Origin: Methylotenera mobilis 13
GTDB lineage: Bacteria > Pseudomonadota > Gammaproteobacteria > Burkholderiales > Methylophilaceae
Assembly: GCF_000384255.1 (NCBI RefSeq)
Contig: NZ_KB913035.1
Span: 2,185,093-2,249,092, forward strand
Direction: 5' to 3'
DNA: 64,000 nucleotides
This document shows, piece after piece, positions 14,577 through 23,405 of this stretch. The notes under the pieces are model-generated. The model saw nothing but the letters and a program-made list of their open reading frames with translations, was not told the DNA's origin and searched no databases. Position numbers and translations under genes: made by a program. Each line of letters starts with the position of its first letter. Position 1 is the first letter of the stretch.

Positions 14577-14607
14577 AAGCTCACCTGGTACCATAGGCCT
14601 AAAGTAA

Positions 14608-14658
14608 ATTAGCCATGCTATTTGACCTATACCTCTCTGTCAAACTAGCATGGCTAAT
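14608..14658 (-). terminator. terminator of acnB
   Basis: A 19-bp stem with one bulge: ATTAGCCATGCTA+TTTGAC (14608-14626) pairs with GTCAAAC+TAGCATGGCTAAT (14639-14658), loop of 12. It lies 29 bases beyond the acnB stop and is followed on the minus strand by TTTACTTT. Confidence 0.7.
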
Positions 14659-14687
14659 CATTTCAAATATGATTAAAACTTAATGCT

Positions 14688-17291
14688 TCAAACCGCCTCA
14701 GTAATCGGAATGACTTTTTTACCGTTAGAAAGTGCTTCTAAAGCTGGCGTGTAATCTGTCATTTGATCGAAATTCAGGTATTTGTAGATTTCAGCCGTAT
14801 TCGCAAGTTTATTGCCTACCGTCTCCAAATACTCTGCATGCGTCGGCATGCGGCCTAACTTAGCACAAACTGCTGCCAATTCAGCTGAACCCAAATAAAC
14901 GCGCGCGTCTTTACCCATACGGTTATCAAAGTTACGCGTACTGGTTGAAAACACAGTGGCTTTATCTGCCACACGCGCTTGGTTACCCATACATAATGAA
15001 CAACCTGGCACCTCTGTTCTGGCACCTGCAACACCAAACACAGAGTAAACACCTTCATCACGCAATTGCGCCTCATCCATACGGGTCGGTGGTGCAATCC
15101 ACAAACGTGTTGGAATGCCACCAGAACCTTCTAATACTTTAGCCGCTGCACGGTAATGGCCGATATTCGTCATACAACTGCCGATAAATACTTCGTCAAT
15201 CTTATCGCCAACCACTGCTGTTAATGGTTTGATGTCATCTGGGTCATTCGGGCAAGCGACTAAAGGCTCAGTAATCGTGTTGAGGTCAATTTCAATCACA
15301 TGTGCGTACTCAGCATCTTTATCCGCCTCTAATAACTCAGGCTTAGCCAACCAAGCTTGCATGCTTGCGATACGACGTTGCAGTGTGCGTGGATCTTGGT
15401 AGCCGTTATCAATCATGTTTTGTAGCAACACGATATTTGAAGTCAGGAACTCAATCACAGGTTCTTTATTTAATTTTACGGTACAACCGTTCGCTGAACG
15501 TTCAGCTGAGGCATCGGCAAACTCAAACGCTTGCTCTACTTTCAAATCTGGTAAACCTTCAATTTCCAAGATTCTGCCGTTAAATACATTCTTTTTACCT
15601 TGTTTACCAACGGTTAAAGTGCCTTCTTGGATGGCAGCGTAAGGAATTGCATTCACTAAGTCACGCAAGGTAATGCCAGGTTGCATTTCACCTTTAAAAC
15701 GCACTAAGACAGATTCAGGCATATCAAGCGGCATTACACCCATGGCTGCAGCAAAGGCAACTAAGCCAGATCCAGCCGGGAACGAAATACCAATCGGGAA
15801 ACGGGTATGTGAGTCGCCACCGGTACCAACTGTATCAGGCAACACCATACGGTTTAACCATGAGTGAATCACACCATCGCCTGGGCGTAAGCTGACGCCA
15901 CCACGGCTACTCATAAACTCAGGCAAGCTATGCTGTAATTTAATATCCACTGGTTTTGGATAAGCAGCTGTGTGGCAGAAGCTTTGCATCACTAAATCAG
16001 CACTGAAGCCCAGACACGCCAACTCTTTAAGCTCGTCACGCGTCATACCGCCAGTCGTATCTTGTGAACCAACCGTTGTTGCCTTAGGCTCGCAATATGC
16101 GCCTGGACGCACGCCTGTACCTTCAGGCAGGCCACAAGCTCTACCCACCATTTTCTGCGCCAATGTGTAGCCTTTGCCAGTATCTTTTGGTGCGATGGAT
16201 TGAATAAATAAATCTGATGCTGGCAAACCTAGCGCATGACGTGCATTGGTAGTTAAACCACGACCAATAATCAATGGGATACGGCCGCCAGCACGTACTT
16301 CATCTGGCATTGTCGTTGGTGCTAATTCAAACGTGCTAATCACTTCACCTTGTTCATTTAATACCTGTCCTGCATAAGGTTTAATGGTAATCACGTCACC
16401 CATTTGCATTTTTGATACATCACATTGAATCGGCATCGCGCCAGAATCTTCTGCAGTGTTAAAGAAAATCGGCGCTATTTTGGTGCCTAGAATAACCCCA
16501 CCAGTGCGTTTATTAGGAATATTAGGAATGTCATTACCCATAAACCACTGCACTGAGTTGATCGCTGACTTACGTGATGAGCCAGTACCGACCACGTCAC
16601 CCACATAAGCAAGTGGTAAACCTTTTTCTTTTAAGGCTTCAATGGTTTTTAAACCTTCTGGCATTTTATTCACCAGCATTGCTTTTGCATGTAATGGAAT
16701 ATCTGGGCGGCTCCAAGCCTCTTGCGCAGGGCTTAAATCATCCGTATTAGTTTCACCATCCACTTTAAATACAACGACTTTAATTTCGTCCGCTAATATT
16801 GGCGCATTGGTAAACCATTCGGCATTCGTCCAAGACTCAATGAGTTTTTTAGCATGCGCGTTGCCTGCTTTCATTTTTTCATCAACATCATGGAATGCAT
16901 CAAACATGAGAATCGTTTGAGACAATGCCTTTACAGCTGCGTCTGCCATGGTTGGGTTCGTCGCCGACAGATCTAATAGCCCGACTAATGCTTGAACATT
17001 GTAGCCACCAAGCATGGTGCCCAACAAAGCAACCGCTTGCTCAGCGCTCACTAAAGGCGACGAAGCTTTGCCGTGCGCGATGTCTGACAAAAATGCCGCT
17101 TTCACATAGGCAGCCTGATCCACACCTGCTGGTACGCGATTTTCAAGCAAATCGACCAACAGTTTTTCTTCACCCGCTGGCGGATTTTTAAGTAGCTCGA
17201 CAAGTTGTGCAACTTGTTCTGCTGATAATGGTAATGGAGGAAGTTGTTGTGAAGCACGCTCTTGTACGTGCGCTGCATAGGCTTTTAACAT
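14688..17291 (-). CDS. acnB: aconitate hydratase B / 2-methylisocitrate dehydratase
   Basis: A 4Fe-4S hydro-lyase of 867 residues, the usual AcnB length. It interconverts citrate and isocitrate, and in many bacteria also hydrates 2-methyl-cis-aconitate to 2-methylisocitrate. AcnB domain order is visible: N-terminal HEAT-like region, swivel domain ([17 protein letters not shown]) and catalytic core with DSHTRFPIG, the cluster cysteine in [10 protein letters not shown] and two more in GCSLCMGNQ. It supplies the step between PrpD and PrpB, both encoded about 15 kb away in the same locus. It is 137 bases downstream of a small EF-hand gene and ends in a good terminator. Confidence 0.97.
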   Translation of the reverse strand: MLKAYAAHVQERASQQLPPLPLSAEQVAQLVELLKNPPAGEEKLLVDLLENRVPAGVDQAAYVKAAFLSDIAHGKASSPLVSAEQAVALLGTMLGGYNVQALVGLLDLSATNPTMADAAVKALSQTILMFDAFHDVDEKMKAGNAHAKKLIESWTNAEWFTNAPILADEIKVVVFKVDGETNTDDLSPAQEAWSRPDIPLHAKAMLVNKMPEGLKTIEALKEKGLPLAYVGDVVGTGSSRKSAINSVQWFMGNDIPNIPNKRTGGVILGTKIAPIFFNTAEDSGAMPIQCDVSKMQMGDVITIKPYAGQVLNEQGEVISTFELAPTTMPDEVRAGGRIPLIIGRGLTTNARHALGLPASDLFIQSIAPKDTGKGYTLAQKMVGRACGLPEGTGVRPGAYCEPKATTVGSQDTTGGMTRDELKELACLGFSADLVMQSFCHTAAYPKPVDIKLQHSLPEFMSSRGGVSLRPGDGVIHSWLNRMVLPDTVGTGGDSHTRFPIGISFPAGSGLVAFAAAMGVMPLDMPESVLVRFKGEMQPGITLRDLVNAIPYAAIQEGTLTVGKQGKKNVFNGRILEIEGLPDLKVEQAFEFADASAERSANGCTVKLNKEPVIEFLTSNIVLLQNMIDNGYQDPRTLQRRIASMQAWLAKPELLEADKDAEYAHVIEIDLNTITEPLVACPNDPDDIKPLTAVVGDKIDEVFIGSCMTNIGHYRAAAKVLEGSGGIPTRLWIAPPTRMDEAQLRDEGVYSVFGVAGARTEVPGCSLCMGNQARVADKATVFSTSTRNFDNRMGKDARVYLGSAELAAVCAKLGRMPTHAEYLETVGNKLANTAEIYKYLNFDQMTDYTPALEALSNGKKVIPITEAV

Positions 17292-17428
17292 AACGGTTTT
17301 CTGCTTAGATTTCTAGTTAAATAAAATTGTGATTATTATAAACTAGCTTAACTTAATGTTGATTAGTGCATATATGATGATTCACGCATTGATATTAAGT
17401 GACCATCTATAAAATCAAATCAGCAAAG

Positions 17429-17740
17429 CTAGTTTGTTAAATGTAATGTGCTTGCAAATGGTGTGCCACAGCTAGTGCCTTTAATCGAAGCTTCAAATCT
17501 TTCTAAGACCTCACTCTGATAACCCTTGCCATGTTTAAGCTCTAAAAAGGCACGGACTTCGCTGGCATCAGCAAATCCGTTTTTATCTGTGTCCATCGAC
17601 ACCACATTATCTTCTACTGTGGGACCGATATATTTGCCTTGCGTGTCGGTCAATACATCAAGCACTGTAGCTGCATGCACATGGAACGTCGGTATCAAGC
17701 AAACCAATATCAATAGCTTTGTCATTTGTGATTTCATCAA
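17429..17740 (-). CDS. small exported EF-hand protein
   Basis: 103 residues: signal peptide (about 1-23, ending VHA) and one EF-hand-like calcium loop, MDTDKNGFADASEVRAF, with D, D, N, D and E at the expected liganding spacing. A cysteine lies near the C-terminus. The gene sits between fum and acnB, in the same direction, with gaps of 92 and 137 bases. I see no link between a calcium-binding periplasmic protein and these TCA enzymes; it may simply be lodged here. Confidence 0.75.
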   Translation of the reverse strand: MMKSQMTKLLILVCLIPTFHVHAATVLDVLTDTQGKYIGPTVEDNVVSMDTDKNGFADASEVRAFLELKHGKGYQSEVLERFEASIKGTSCGTPFASTLHLTN

Positions 17741-17832
17741 ACTACTCCTTAATATGAGTTAAGAGTGATAATCCAAGCAATAATTCATTAAAGCATCACT
17801 CATCAAACATAATGTATTCAGTCTATCACTTA

Positions 17833-19374
17833 TTAACTCAATGGATGAATCACTATCACCTCATCTGACGCTTTACGCTGCGCTATTTTATGCTTCCATT
17901 CCGCAGGGCCAGTAGTGTGCACTGAACTACCGCGACTATCAACGGCTACTGTGACTGGCATATCCTGCACAGTAAATTCGTAAATCGCTTCCATGCCTAA
18001 ATCAGCAAAGGCTAGGACTTCAGCTTTTTTAATGGCTTTACTTACCAAGTAAGCCGCTCCACCCACCGCGGTTAAATAAACGGATTGATATTTAGCAATG
18101 GTTGCTATCGTCTCTTCACCTCGCTCAGCTTTGCCAACCATGCCTAACAAGCCTGTTTGGCCCAACATGATTTCTGTAAAATCATCCATACGTGTAGCTG
18201 TGGTAGGGCCTGCTGGACCGACCGCTTCAGCACCGACTGCATCTACCGGGCCTACGTAATAAATAAAACGGTTAGTAAAATCTATTGGTAGCTTTTCGCC
18301 TTTTTGCAACATGTTCACCATACGCTTATGTGCTGCATCTCGGCCTGTTAGCAGTTTGCCATTGAGCAACAACGTCTGCCCTGGTTGCCAAGCATTTATC
18401 TCTTGCTGAGTAATGGTATCGAGATTTACCCGTAAAGACTGATCGCTAGGTGCCCAATTCACATCAGGCCAATCTGCCAAATTCGGCGCTTCTAGTGCGG
18501 CTGGACCACTGCCATCCAACTCAAAATGCACATGTCTAGTGGCCGCGCAATTAGGAATAATCGCCACAGGCAGACTCGCAGCATGGGTAGGATAGTCTAA
18601 TATTTTCACATCCAGCACGGTAGTTAGGCCGCCTAAGCCCTGCGCGCCTACACCTAGATTATTGACTTTCTCAAATATCTCCAACCTCAATGCATCAATC
18701 TTATTTTGTGCACCTTTTGCTTTCAGTTCATGCATATCAATTGGCGCCATCAGTGACTCTTTAGCTAACAGCATGGCTTTCTCAGCGGTACCGCCGATGC
18801 CAATACCTAGCATACCAGGGGGACACCAGCCAGCGCCCATGGTTGGCACTACCTCTAATATCCAATCGACAATGCTGTCGTTAGGGTTAAGCATGGCAAG
18901 CTTTGCTTTATTTTCACTACCGCCGCCTTTGGCTGCAATGCTGACTTCAACCTTATCACCCGCTACCAGTTCTACATGCACCACAGCAGGCGTATTGTCT
19001 TTGGTATTTGCACGCTTACCAGCTGGGTCACTCACAATCGAAGCGCGCAGCTTATTTTCCGGTAACAAATAAGCGCGACGCACACCTTCATTCACCATCT
19101 GCTCCAATGAAAGCTCAGCATCAAAATGTACATTCATGCCGACTTTTACAAACGCCACTACTATGCCAGTATCTTGACACAATGGGCGCTTACCTTCTGC
19201 ACACATGCGTGAGTTGGTCAGTATCTGTGCAATTGCATCTTTTGCCGCTGGTGATTCTTCCTGCGCATAAGCAGCTGCTAATGCTTGGATAAAATCGGCT
19301 GGGTGATAGTAAGAAATATATTGCAAGGCATCTGCAATGCTCGCAATAAAATCTTCTTGTTTAATCTTAGTCAT
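17833..19374 (-). CDS. fumA: fumarate hydratase, class I (4Fe-4S)
   Basis: Iron-sulfur fumarase of 513 residues that hydrates fumarate to malate. The N-terminal domain carries the cluster cysteine in RPLCQDTGIVV and the segment GGGSENKAKLAML; a further conserved cysteine is in WCPPGMLGIGIGG. The C-terminal beta-type domain contains GRDAAHKRM and the motif YVGPVDAVGAEAVGPAGPTT. It follows the acyl-CoA synthetase by 8 bases. In this locus it turns the fumarate made by SdhCDAB into malate, which the malic enzyme at the head of the run can convert to pyruvate. Confidence 0.95.
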   Translation of the reverse strand: MTKIKQEDFIASIADALQYISYYHPADFIQALAAAYAQEESPAAKDAIAQILTNSRMCAEGKRPLCQDTGIVVAFVKVGMNVHFDAELSLEQMVNEGVRRAYLLPENKLRASIVSDPAGKRANTKDNTPAVVHVELVAGDKVEVSIAAKGGGSENKAKLAMLNPNDSIVDWILEVVPTMGAGWCPPGMLGIGIGGTAEKAMLLAKESLMAPIDMHELKAKGAQNKIDALRLEIFEKVNNLGVGAQGLGGLTTVLDVKILDYPTHAASLPVAIIPNCAATRHVHFELDGSGPAALEAPNLADWPDVNWAPSDQSLRVNLDTITQQEINAWQPGQTLLLNGKLLTGRDAAHKRMVNMLQKGEKLPIDFTNRFIYYVGPVDAVGAEAVGPAGPTTATRMDDFTEIMLGQTGLLGMVGKAERGEETIATIAKYQSVYLTAVGGAAYLVSKAIKKAEVLAFADLGMEAIYEFTVQDMPVTVAVDSRGSSVHTTGPAEWKHKIAQRKASDEVIVIHPLS

Positions 19375-19382
19375 CGTATGAT

Positions 19383-21020
19383 TTATCGTGTTGATTTTGC
19401 TATCGCAATGGTTGAGTTAATATCTTTACGTAAGATTTTACCATTCTTAGTACGCGGGAAATCTTTTGCCAGATAAACCGTTTTAGGCGATTTATAAGCC
19501 GCAAGATGCTGTTTACCAAACTGTAATAAGTCATCTGGGGTGACGCTTACTTCTGGTTTCAAAATCACATAAATCACCACGAGTAGTTTATCTTTTTCAA
19601 TTTCCTCGCCAATCGCCGCGCAATCTGCCACATCAGGATGTCCTTTGTACACACGCTCAATTTCATATGGCGATACACGATACCCAAAACTTTTAATGAT
19701 GTCGTCTTTACGTCCTAAAAACCAAATATAACCATCAGCATCGTATTTTGCATAATCTCCGGTAAAAAAGTAGCCATCATGCTTATATTTTTTCGTTTCA
19801 TCGTCTAAATTCCAATAGCGCAAAAACAAGCCTGGATCAGTATCTGTGACGCAAATCATGCCCTCTTCACCTGTTGCAACGGGTTCACGTGTGTCTGGAT
19901 TTAACAATTGAATATCGTGCCCAGGTTGTGGAAACCCTGCTGACCCTGCACGGATAGGGCGAAACTTGCTTTGTGACAAGTAGTATGAAAACTCACTCAT
20001 CCCCACTGCCTCATAGATATCCAAACCAAAACGTTCACGCCATTGGTTTAAAACCTCATCTGACAAATGCTCACCCGCACTCATGTAGTGGCGCATGCTT
20101 GGCAGCTGTTCTTTTGCCGTGGTGGTTTTCTGTAATATCTGGCGATAGATGGTAGGCACGCCAATAAAAATAGTCGCCTGATGTTTTTGTATGAGATCTA
20201 GCCATTTTTGCGCATCATTTTTACCCTCATGCACAATCACAGTTTTACCTAAGTACAAAGGATCCATCAAACCAGTACCTAGCACGTAAGTCCAGTTAAA
20301 CTTGCCAGAGTGCATGATTCTATCTTGCACTTGCTCACTGTAATTAAACCAATACTCTGCTGCAGGCTGACGTCCTAATAAAGCGCGGTGTGCGTGCAGC
20401 ACGCCTTTTGGATAACCTGTAGTCCCTGAGGTGTAAACTAGATAAGCTGGGTCTTCAGCTTTAGTGATGGGCATCTCTTCGACTGCTCCCACGCTTGCCA
20501 TCGTCAACTCAAGGTCATGCACCGCCAGTTTACTAGGCGCAATTGCCTGTGTTAGCTGTGTTAATAGCACATGTTTTAGGTTTGGCGTATTGCCCAAAGC
20601 GCCTTCTAGCTGAGACTGCATCGCACTCCATGCGGTAGCATCCGTCACCAGCACTGCAGCCCCTGAATCTTTGGCTAAATAAGCCACTTCTTCAGCCGTG
20701 AGTAAGGTGGAGGTTGGCACTGAAATGGCACCCATTTTCATGGCACCTAAAAAAGCAATTGGATAATCCAAGCTATTAGGTAGACGAATTAATACACGAT
20801 CGCCGACTTTAACGCCTAAATCACGCAATACTTGCGCAAAAAGATTAGTTTTAAGTGCTAATTCTGCAAAAGTAATCGTAGAGGTACCTAACGCATCATC
20901 TTCTACAATCATGGCAATTTCATTGGCTTGTGCAGTGCCTAAATGCTTATCAGAACAAGCGACACCAATATTAAAATATTCTGGAATTTGCCAATCCCAC
21001 TTTGGAAAGTCAGTCAACAT
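19383..21020 (-). CDS. acyl-CoA synthetase (AMP-forming)
   Basis: A 545-residue adenylate-forming enzyme that would activate a carboxylic acid to its CoA thioester with ATP. Motifs are intact: P-loop YTSGTTGYPKG, the A5 region EAVGMSEFSYYLS, A7 FTGDYAKYDADGYIWFLGRKDD and the catalytic lysine in KNGKILR near the C-terminus. It looks closer to medium-chain or benzoate-type ligases than to acetyl-CoA synthetase or PrpE. Its start overlaps the stop of a CitE-type lyase (TAATG), so the two are coupled and probably act in one pathway. A propionate, methylmalate or mesaconate-like acid is a reasonable guess for substrate; the sequence alone does not decide. Confidence 0.9.
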   Translation of the reverse strand: MLTDFPKWDWQIPEYFNIGVACSDKHLGTAQANEIAMIVEDDALGTSTITFAELALKTNLFAQVLRDLGVKVGDRVLIRLPNSLDYPIAFLGAMKMGAISVPTSTLLTAEEVAYLAKDSGAAVLVTDATAWSAMQSQLEGALGNTPNLKHVLLTQLTQAIAPSKLAVHDLELTMASVGAVEEMPITKAEDPAYLVYTSGTTGYPKGVLHAHRALLGRQPAAEYWFNYSEQVQDRIMHSGKFNWTYVLGTGLMDPLYLGKTVIVHEGKNDAQKWLDLIQKHQATIFIGVPTIYRQILQKTTTAKEQLPSMRHYMSAGEHLSDEVLNQWRERFGLDIYEAVGMSEFSYYLSQSKFRPIRAGSAGFPQPGHDIQLLNPDTREPVATGEEGMICVTDTDPGLFLRYWNLDDETKKYKHDGYFFTGDYAKYDADGYIWFLGRKDDIIKSFGYRVSPYEIERVYKGHPDVADCAAIGEEIEKDKLLVVIYVILKPEVSVTPDDLLQFGKQHLAAYKSPKTVYLAKDFPRTKNGKILRKDINSTIAIAKSTR

Positions 21021-22150
21021 TATAAGAGCACTCCATATGGCCAGTTTTCTCGCACAACCTGTGCAGGTAGCAGTTGTAAAACATGCAAAGCAAATTCCAT
21101 ATCACTGGATTTAAGCGCACGTAATGCATGTGCTCTTAGTAATGTTTGCAAAGCTTTACCAAACATTGGTGGATCTAACATTTCGCCATCAAATTTAATG
21201 GCACCACCAAGCAACGCATCCGCTTCAATCGCCGCTTTTAAAATACTTACCTTTTGTGCAACCTCAGTTGGAGAGGGTGTGTAAGCTGTTTTACAAAGGT
21301 GGATATGTCCAGGGTGAATCACTTGCTTACCAGTTAAACCCATTGCCGACTCTTTGCAAGCATGCTTGTACACAACACGCGACTCGTTATCGCCATGCAA
21401 GTCCAGCCAGCGACGTACATCATGCGGCTCTAGGTATTTTTCTGGCATTGCACTAGCGCCTATAAGTGTTTCCACCCCGCCAATCACGCCCTTACCGGCA
21501 ATCCGTGCTTCAAACATCAATGTATTCATGTAAAACTGCAACTCATCAATCCAGTTTTCTGGTGTGATTTGAATGCCCATCGCTTTGGAAAAGTCATGAA
21601 TCCCGAATACCACATGCTTAACCGTGGTGTACTGCATTAAATCAGGGGCTATCTTTAATGATTTTGGATGCTCAATAATCGGTTGAATCGTAATTTTAGG
21701 ATTCACACTGAGCAAGAAGCTTGATAAATCACGCACCTCTGCTGCACCATAAGCTTCACCTGCTTTGGCTAACATCACCACATCGATGTAATCACCCATG
21801 TCGCGCACCAACTGCATATCTAGCTCGTACTCATCTGTTCTAAATGAATTAGCTCGAATAGCAACAGTGACACGCTCGTTCATTTTGCGTAGCAGAGGTA
21901 ACTCTTGCCGCAACAAATCACGGCTCATTGCTTTTTGGCGGCAACCGTCTTCCAAGTCAAAAATAAGCGTATGTGCATGCGTAAAGTGCGCGTGTTTTTT
22001 CATACGCGCAGACGCTTGCTCCATATCCTCATAAATACCCAAACTAGGCGCATATTTAACTGGCGGATAATATAGCTGTATGCCAGGCCAATAATCGCCT
22101 AGCGCTTTGGCGTCGAAAGTGATTGGCTCTTCACCTATATGCATCATCAT
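21020..22150 (-). CDS. HpcH/HpaI aldolase / CitE-superfamily CoA-ester lyase (1)
   Basis: A 376-residue lyase of the CitE/malyl-CoA-lyase superfamily, longer than CitE itself because of an N-terminal and a C-terminal extension. The metal and substrate residues of the family are present: FDLEDG, the arginine in AIRANS, the glutamate in IIEHPKS and the aspartate in FGIHDFSKAMG. Such enzymes split or form malyl-, methylmalyl- or citramalyl-CoA. The start is ATGATGATG one base after sdhE, and the stop overlaps the acyl-CoA synthetase start. This position, between succinate dehydrogenase and the ligase, argues for a role in a dicarboxylate pathway. Confidence 0.85.
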   Translation of the reverse strand: MMMHIGEEPITFDAKALGDYWPGIQLYYPPVKYAPSLGIYEDMEQASARMKKHAHFTHAHTLIFDLEDGCRQKAMSRDLLRQELPLLRKMNERVTVAIRANSFRTDEYELDMQLVRDMGDYIDVVMLAKAGEAYGAAEVRDLSSFLLSVNPKITIQPIIEHPKSLKIAPDLMQYTTVKHVVFGIHDFSKAMGIQITPENWIDELQFYMNTLMFEARIAGKGVIGGVETLIGASAMPEKYLEPHDVRRWLDLHGDNESRVVYKHACKESAMGLTGKQVIHPGHIHLCKTAYTPSPTEVAQKVSILKAAIEADALLGGAIKFDGEMLDPPMFGKALQTLLRAHALRALKSSDMEFALHVLQLLPAQVVRENWPYGVLL

Positions 22151-22151
22151 C

Positions 22152-22457
22152 TTATTCAGCCTCCTCTAGTTTATTTAATCTGGCAGTCTTTATTTTGTAA
22201 ATCATTGCATTTCTTGCTTTTTCTTTAGCACCAGTTGCCTTAGCAATCTCACTTGTATTGTTAATCAACGCCCAGAACTCATTATCTGGTAATGCGAGCA
22301 AAGCGTCGAACACTTGCAACTCATCTAAGGTCAGTGCATCGTATTGATAGAGCACAAAGTTTTGCAGCACGATATCAAGCTCCAGCAAGCCTCTTCTACA
22401 GCGCCACGCAAAGCGTCTTTGTTCTGCATCTTTTAAGATTTCTGCATTCATCATCAT
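22152..22457 (-). CDS. sdhE: FAD assembly factor SdhE
   Basis: A 101-residue protein of the SdhE/Sdh5 family, which promotes covalent attachment of FAD to the SdhA flavoprotein. The family motif RGxxE is present in RCRRGLLELD. It lies 6 bases downstream of sdhB, the usual neighbourhood. The start consists of three ATG codons in a row followed by AAT; which one is used cannot be seen, and the difference is two residues. Confidence 0.93.
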   Translation of the reverse strand: MMMNAEILKDAEQRRFAWRCRRGLLELDIVLQNFVLYQYDALTLDELQVFDALLALPDNEFWALINNTSEIAKATGAKEKARNAMIYKIKTARLNKLEEAE

Positions 22458-22463
22458 GGCACC

Positions 22464-23201
22464 TCAAATCGCTTTAATTGATACAGTTTTCTTTGTTGCC
22501 TTTGCTTCTTTTGCGCGTTCTATTTTTAAATCTTTAATGCTGGCAATCGCTGCATTCGGGTTCAACTTTTTCGGGCAGACGTCTACACAGTTCATAATAT
22601 TGTGGCAACGATACAAACGGTACGGATCTTCTAGATTTTCGAGACGCTCGGCTTCTGCCTGATCACGAGAATCGACAATAAAACGGTAAGCCTGCATCAA
22701 ACCAGATGGCCCTACGAACTTATCAGGATTCCACCAAAAGCTCGGGCAAGCGGTAGTACATGCACCGCACATAATGCACTCATATAAACCATCTAACTTT
22801 GCACGGTCTTCTGGGCTTTGCAAACGCTCAGTTTCTGGCAACGGATCATCGTTAATTAGATAAGGCTTCACTGAGTTGTAATGCTCAAAGAACTGCGTCA
22901 TATCAACAACTAGGTCACGTATCACAGGCAAACCTGGCATTGGGCGTAGCACCACAGGTTGCTCAAGTTCGGATAGTTTGGTGGTACAGGCCAGACCATT
23001 TTTACCGTTAATATTCATGGCGTCACTACCGCAAACTCCCTCACGGCAAGATTTACGCAGTGACAAAGTGTCGTCGTATTGCTTGATACGGATCAGCGCA
23101 TCCAACAGCATTTGGTCGCCGTCTTGCAATTCAATTTCATAATCTTGCATGTACGGCTTTTTATCTTCATCTGGGTTGTATCTATAAATAGAGAATTTCA
23201 C
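22464..23201 (-). CDS. sdhB: succinate dehydrogenase iron-sulfur subunit
   Basis: Electron-transfer subunit of complex II. Three clusters are coded: [2Fe-2S] in CREGVCGSDAMNINGKNGLAC, [4Fe-4S] in CIMCGACTTACP and [3Fe-4S] in CHNIMNCVDVCPK. I set the start at GTG 23201 (protein MKFSIYRYNP...), because it matches the family N-terminus and GAGG lies 7 bases upstream; the open frame continues 16 codons further into the preceding element without protein-like sequence. That ribosome site belongs to the end of the inverted-repeat element at 23203-23405, which separates sdhB from sdhA. Confidence 0.95.
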   Translation of the reverse strand: MKFSIYRYNPDEDKKPYMQDYEIELQDGDQMLLDALIRIKQYDDTLSLRKSCREGVCGSDAMNINGKNGLACTTKLSELEQPVVLRPMPGLPVIRDLVVDMTQFFEHYNSVKPYLINDDPLPETERLQSPEDRAKLDGLYECIMCGACTTACPSFWWNPDKFVGPSGLMQAYRFIVDSRDQAEAERLENLEDPYRLYRCHNIMNCVDVCPKKLNPNAAIASIKDLKIERAKEAKATKKTVSIKAI

Positions 23202-23202
23202 T

Positions 23203-23405
23203 TGGACACCTCGAAAAACGTTAGATATTGGGATGAAGTGCACCCGCAAGGGGTGTGTCCGTCAAGACGGCTGCTAAAGCAGCTCGGCTTAACGCCAAAG
23301 GCGCACGGAACTTAGTAACTGAGACAGTACAATGGGTACGGCGAGGTTGCGAGTGACGTGCAACGCAGCAATTCGCCCAAGAAATAAGGTTTTTAGAAGT
23401 GTCCA
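23203..23405. mobile_element. 203-bp MITE-like element between sdhA and sdhB
   Basis: The gap between sdhA and sdhB starts TGGACACCTCGAAAAAC and ends with the imperfect complement of the same sequence (GTTTTTAGAAGTGTCCA). The terminal repeats extend about 38 bases with roughly 75 percent identity. The core has four small hairpins in a row at 23241-23303: CACCC/GGGTG, CCGT/ACGG, GCTGC/GCAGC and CGCC/GGCG. No reading frame resembles a transposase and no target duplication is evident. It starts right after the sdhA stop and supplies the ribosome site of sdhB. A structured operon spacer is the alternative. Confidence 0.6.

Noticed and set aside
14608-14658. Second attC candidate upstream of the cassette gene
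   Set aside because: The stem is long and perfect but lacks the RYYYAAC and GTTRRRY boxes; its place behind acnB fits a terminator better.
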